Shown: positions 25,101 through 25,664 of the stretch, in pieces
How the letters are laid out: each line of letters starts with the position of its first letter
Numbering within the stretch: position 1 is the first letter of the stretch
The notes under the pieces: generated by a model
Database searches by the model: none
The model's input: the letters and a program-made list of their open reading frames with translations, nothing else
Told to the model about the DNA's origin: nothing
Made by a program: the position numbers and the translations under genes
Virus record (IMG/VR): IMGVR_UViG_3300030061_003439
Span: 1 to 25,664 of that record
Length of the DNA: 25,664 nt
DNA from: a virus
Strand: one strand, 5' to 3'

Positions 25101-25664
25101 ATTATAGTACCCCCGACACCAGCATTGCATAATCTGAATGCATTATCGTTAATCTTTAAAACATAAAATTGATTTGCTGTTGAAATACCAGAAATTTGAG
25201 TAGTTTCAAAATCATATTCTACAATTTCACCACTATTAAATCCATGATTATTAAAATTAACTGTGTTTTCTGTTGTAGATATCCCAGTGGGATTTGTAAT
25301 TAATTTTCTGTTTGTATATCCCTCTCCACTGTTAATAATTTTAATACTATCAACTTGTTTTTTGGTAGAGAGAGTTGAAAATTTATGACTACCTCCAGAT
25401 CCTGTGAAAATTCCAACAGGATTATTTTTTGATTCAAAATCACTTAAATTGAAATATAATCTTATTGCTCTGTTATTGTTAACTTCAACAAAATATGAAG
25501 AGTTATTAGGCATTAATGAATTATTTCCTGCCGTACCAATAGCTATGGCAGTATTTCCTAAAGAATTATAAATTATCTGTTCACCGTTGATAAAATTATG
25601 ATCTGTCAAGAATGCAATTTGATTGGTGGTTTGATTAACTCCACCACCGGTAGAAGATTCATCT
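16124..25664 (-). CDS. Giant multi-domain virion/baseplate protein, C-terminal part (at least 3,179 aa)
   Basis: The frame is open to the window edge: translation upstream of the TTG at 25609 gives DESSTGGGVNQTTNQIAF without a stop, so that TTG is internal and the 5' end is missing. From the N-terminal side it shows: several Gly-Tyr repeats (24625-25340); a YHYH-type domain (about 24130-24440); many His-x-[FL]-xx-G-[DE]-x-[IV]-x-[YL] units; two RG-x-x-G-x-x-x-H modules (about 23450 and 18860); a DYDIKLIK-like segment (NYDIKLIKQTF, about 20400); a FTCSKDDHATNHPYPRA module (about 17920-18000); FINGVLQ modules (about 17200 and 18500); and a C-terminus with GRYSWGKL, GLSTYPTIQRR and GIRKTGALPK, which I recognise as a cyanophage-type ending. 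Gly/Thr turns such as VGIGTT recur throughout. It lies immediately upstream of gp8, the place of T4 gene 7 (1,032 aa), but I see no direct gp7 similarity. Probable baseplate or tail-peripheral scaffold with adsorption modules; the role is inferred. Confidence 0.85.
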   Translation of the reverse strand, partial: DESSTGGGVNQTTNQIAFLTDHNFINGEQIIYNSLGNTAIAIGTAGNNSLMPNNSSYFVEVNNNRAIRLYFNLSDFESKNNPVGIFTGSGGSHKFSTLSTKKQVDSIKIINSGEGYTNRKLITNPTGISTTENTVNFNNHGFNSGEIVEYDFETTQISGISTANQFYVLKINDNAFRLCNAGVGGTIISNYQQENYEKFNSTGSGEQYFKYPDISVSIQYVTAGIGTTTQTLENLVVTPVVKGEIIDAYVYQPGTGYGSTVLNYENKPPVTVENGKLAQLTPVVVGGRITNVTISYEGIQYYSVPDLVVTGSGTGAELRAIVDASGKISEVKVINTGIGYSSTNTEIQVISSGQNAIIDPQIRTLTVDANARSSTGELLSIGKDKLQYTVLRYFEELRDAFLENENISKIVGWAYDGNPIYGPRGYSVPGNKSSDKKILQSGYIVDTNNVVDRPDGFTAGFFVEDYKFDGSGDLDEYNGRYERNDEYPNGVYAYHATIDQFPYFIGNKYRSKLISDSNLDQSFDFNNSNLLRNTLPYKVSEKNADYDFINETSDVLEQKIEILSTTSAPIESVKIQNGGNDFKVGDKLIFDETGTSGSGLNVVVKSIKGRDITNIVTNTTTNLNSIFSWESPKKVKISILPNHNLSNLDFVTISGFSTELTSLNGTHQITVPSYTIGRCLSTVTSVASVGLTTEIYVAPVPDEVSIGSSISVGTETLKILDIYRNENILRVKRGLAGVSHSEGASVSFLPDSFTISKSVDKFESAVNNTIFFNPHESVGVGTISGVGYSTSFDFGDIAVVRDIPTKGLHIENHPFKTNQSVIYNANGTTLSISTDGQTQSNIPSNLFVVNKNPNLIGLKTEINGEELFFHTNGVDNDEYSLRSNFTQITGDVEKIVVTVSVSTSHGLQNGDSITLDVKPNLSVGIGTSTSVRVIYNTEIGNIVINPIGFNSTGINSTTNEITITDHELKTGDKILYENGPLSGIEYFVSKVNKNKINLCESYFDSQQVPPSIVSFASTGGLNQKLSLINPRLNLIENNNLVFDLSDTSLVDYNLKLYTDSQFKNEFVSTGSTTSFSLSGVGTVGLGTTATLTLEYDLAVPEELYYNLEKNGVILNPDTDVQKNSSILYNASVYNNTYSISGVGTTTFNLNIDKKPERSSYISTDCDTLEYSTTSISTTGSVKSLSVLSFGSGYKEFPILKSTNSASGSDLIVNLESSALGLVKEQRILNNRFTYSSDKTLRPEVSASPSLTLKDSNTIDTLTILNGGDGYTETPILTLVDSTTRNVINSGLLNANITGSSLSSVDIEISPKGLPDNGTEIFTTNNTNGVAVVKVESSNIGIFTCFISTPASGSFTVEPFAVGDLVYVEGIQKLGSDGDGFNSEDYGFKFFRVSNYDNSPPDSVNNKVTFDISGLTTNTGIAKTVQDFSGVLINENDYPSFKLTQKQSTFLVGETLSSNSQLIGLTVVESNGNQLKVSGLYELSVGEIITGTASGNIATIEKLTANEAVFDVSYSNLQNIGWDTETGKLSEDYQVTSDNNYYQNLSYSIKSSVTYKDQQSPVENLVHTSGLKNFADTQVSKSVNAELAKVSDGFTIVYDVIDQKRVDTVNNFDNVVDSEVVNEKSKFLRFQNRRLTNYTDLKNLNVLSIDDISNQFSNFEGENTEFLSIEETDDALYNNYLFRVVSEDGSQIQLTDVTTLSTGKESVIVENESLQNSDLPYGSFDLFENEFNETFLRFVPVDPFDTNYDIKLIKQTFNSDTAGVGTLSVGFVDLTGSIILENTSVGIGSTTIISLNSSNFESLYVNAQVIDTDTNDMNYVRLYIAHNGTNTFMSEYYIDNELKNTSGNQIGIFTCTDLGGGVLSLVHENTSPNELKIKTNIVGFGTTNPTGAGTFRFKSNDQSDGQERSAIYQSNFQTTVSLASTTIHTLDKTLFDASKSVVQVSIGSSKALHQVMMIFDGTDVYTQQLPLLSVDSTENTLDTLSGIGTFGGEVSGSNLILKFYPDDQTQQTDIETFSKSLYTGTDILNNYNDLTYGSITESIDEKFYNAINGERINRKNFKLNTNNTPIFSKQFNPNSVSLAATTGIFTIEDHFFYTGEELIYTPNSTIVGVGTSAMMTSATDLLPSSVFAIKLTEDTFKVATSTSDAISGIGTTFTSLGEGNAHRFTMKKKNSKCIITVDELVQYPIAYTGITHTLSGNIGGTLGVSTTFVSLSGISTINIKDILYIDDEFMGIVNVGLGTTNIGPIINSGSINLVEVERGFVGSSATSHSDSTVARIYKGAFNIVNDEIHFAEAPRGNPQIDKTKFNLDFETSSFTGRTFLKSIVDDGGNLRDTNKVYDNISDQFTGIGRTFTLTVGGANTTGIGTTGGSGLVFINSIYQSPKTANNPTIFNYEINEDSSAGITTVEFSGITKPNIDPIEFVTSDTDINLNETPRGGIIVSLGSTPGLGFAPLVGASVTAVVGAGGSFVSVGLGTTDNLGSGYNGLVSIGVTVLDIEYDHRFVSAGVNSITDNNGGTHTATDATYNSRTGDLVLTILNHGLTTSNTIGVATESLTFTCSKDDHATNHPYPRAISKTKLRRGQSGGDPIHNQQVAIAATTVNTIQIGVGSGGGAGTGAVVSVNSIGIGGTLSFNVGSAGTNYVNPEVYVSDPSYENLPVTGVSRLGVGATTDAGIGLLLDVKVGGSSTSVGIGSTHFEVTEFKISRPGYAFQKGDVFEPVGLVTDSRLSSPISNFELTVLETYSDNFAAWEFGELDYIDSISQLQDGTRTRFPLQYNGELLSFEATETEPVKNNMNNVLIIFINGVLQKPVTNYVFEGGTSFVFTKAPLFEDEVEIYYYKGLKGTDAQQNDNVKPTIEPGDIVQVNSNNTIPNTITQEQRTVYDLTTSDTVETNRYAGIGIDDQNQKPVSWTKQKIGKKINGEFISKTRDSIEPLIFPTAKIIKDVSTTDTEVFIENSKLFSFETDNTGYTDDSTPCNALVINGISTTGFTTGLVENITGFSAISGASGIVTGIGVTGGGSDPLSITFSIIDTDLTLSGIETGYPIYINETNVGNGVTAIDTSGSDSNVIGIGTTCLDSIYYIADWSSTQLITNVHVGVITCYVHSDVNTVGIATTGSHPNDLVGRYSWGKLSGGTRSSNPISIGVTENIISGLSTYPTIQRRGVGIRKTGALPKRES
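24130..24440 (-). other. YHYH-type domain within the giant protein
   Basis: The segment contains GWAYDGNPIYGPRGYS, then DGFTAGFFVEDYKF, GDLDEYNGRYE, DEYPNGVYAYHATIDQFPYF and IGNKYRSK. This order (DG-x-PIYG-P, LDE-x-NGR, YPNG-x-Y-x-YH, PYFIG) is that of the YHYH family (Pfam PF14240), otherwise found in secreted bacterial and marine proteins. The eponymous motif reads YAYH here. The function of the family is not established. Confidence 0.85.

Noticed and set aside
25607-25609. TTG as the start of the giant protein
   Set aside because: The frame is open upstream to the window edge, and the TTG sits inside a repeat unit, so it is internal.

Overview
This window is part of the late structural (morphogenesis) region of a T4-like marine myovirus. 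All genes are on the minus strand, so transcription runs from high to low coordinates. The assignment rests on recognisable homologues of T4 gp8, gp13, gp14, gp15, gp16 and gp17 in T4 order, AT-rich sequence, T4-type late promoters (TATAAATA), and protein modules that I know from cyanophage-type T4-like viruses (DUF4815-like wedge protein, YHYH domain, tandem fibre motifs). The host is probably a marine cyanobacterium (Prochlorococcus or Synechococcus). A SAR11-type host cannot be excluded from the sequence.

Layout in transcription order. (1) 25664-16124: the 3' part of one giant gene (at least 3,179 codons in the window, 5' end outside), a multi-domain virion protein at the position of T4 gene 7. 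(2) A 33-bp gap holding a late promoter, then gp8 (16090-14582). (3) A 2,425-aa DUF4815-type protein (14575-7298) where T4 has genes 9-11, followed by a 67-aa coiled-coil ORF overlapping it by 4 bp. (4) A second late promoter in a 51-bp gap, then a tight run: a 111-aa beta-type protein, a 484-aa repetitive fibre-like protein, neck proteins gp13 and gp14, tail sheath stabiliser gp15 and small terminase gp16 (7046-1748). (5) A 481-aa cysteine-containing modular protein of unknown role inserted between gp16 and gp17 (1732-287). (6) The first 93 codons of large terminase gp17 (280-1), ending just after its Walker A motif. No stretch longer than about 55 bases is non-coding. I saw no tRNA, CRISPR array, insertion sequence or host metabolic gene.

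Functionally the window covers baseplate wedge assembly (giant protein, gp8, DUF4815 protein), a probable fibre, the neck (gp13, gp14), tail sheath completion (gp15) and DNA packaging (gp16, gp17). No clear gp9, gp11, gp12 or fibritin is present; expanded, repeat-rich proteins occupy those positions. The same short repeat families recur in four or more neighbouring proteins, including inside gp14 and gp8, as if a common stock of beta-repeat modules had been inserted into conserved T4 cores. The most unusual gene is the modular Cys/Lys-rich protein between the terminase subunits. It combines a Cys-rich head, a Gly/Asn linker, an EF-hand-like loop, two CW...C boxes and a basic C-terminal module.
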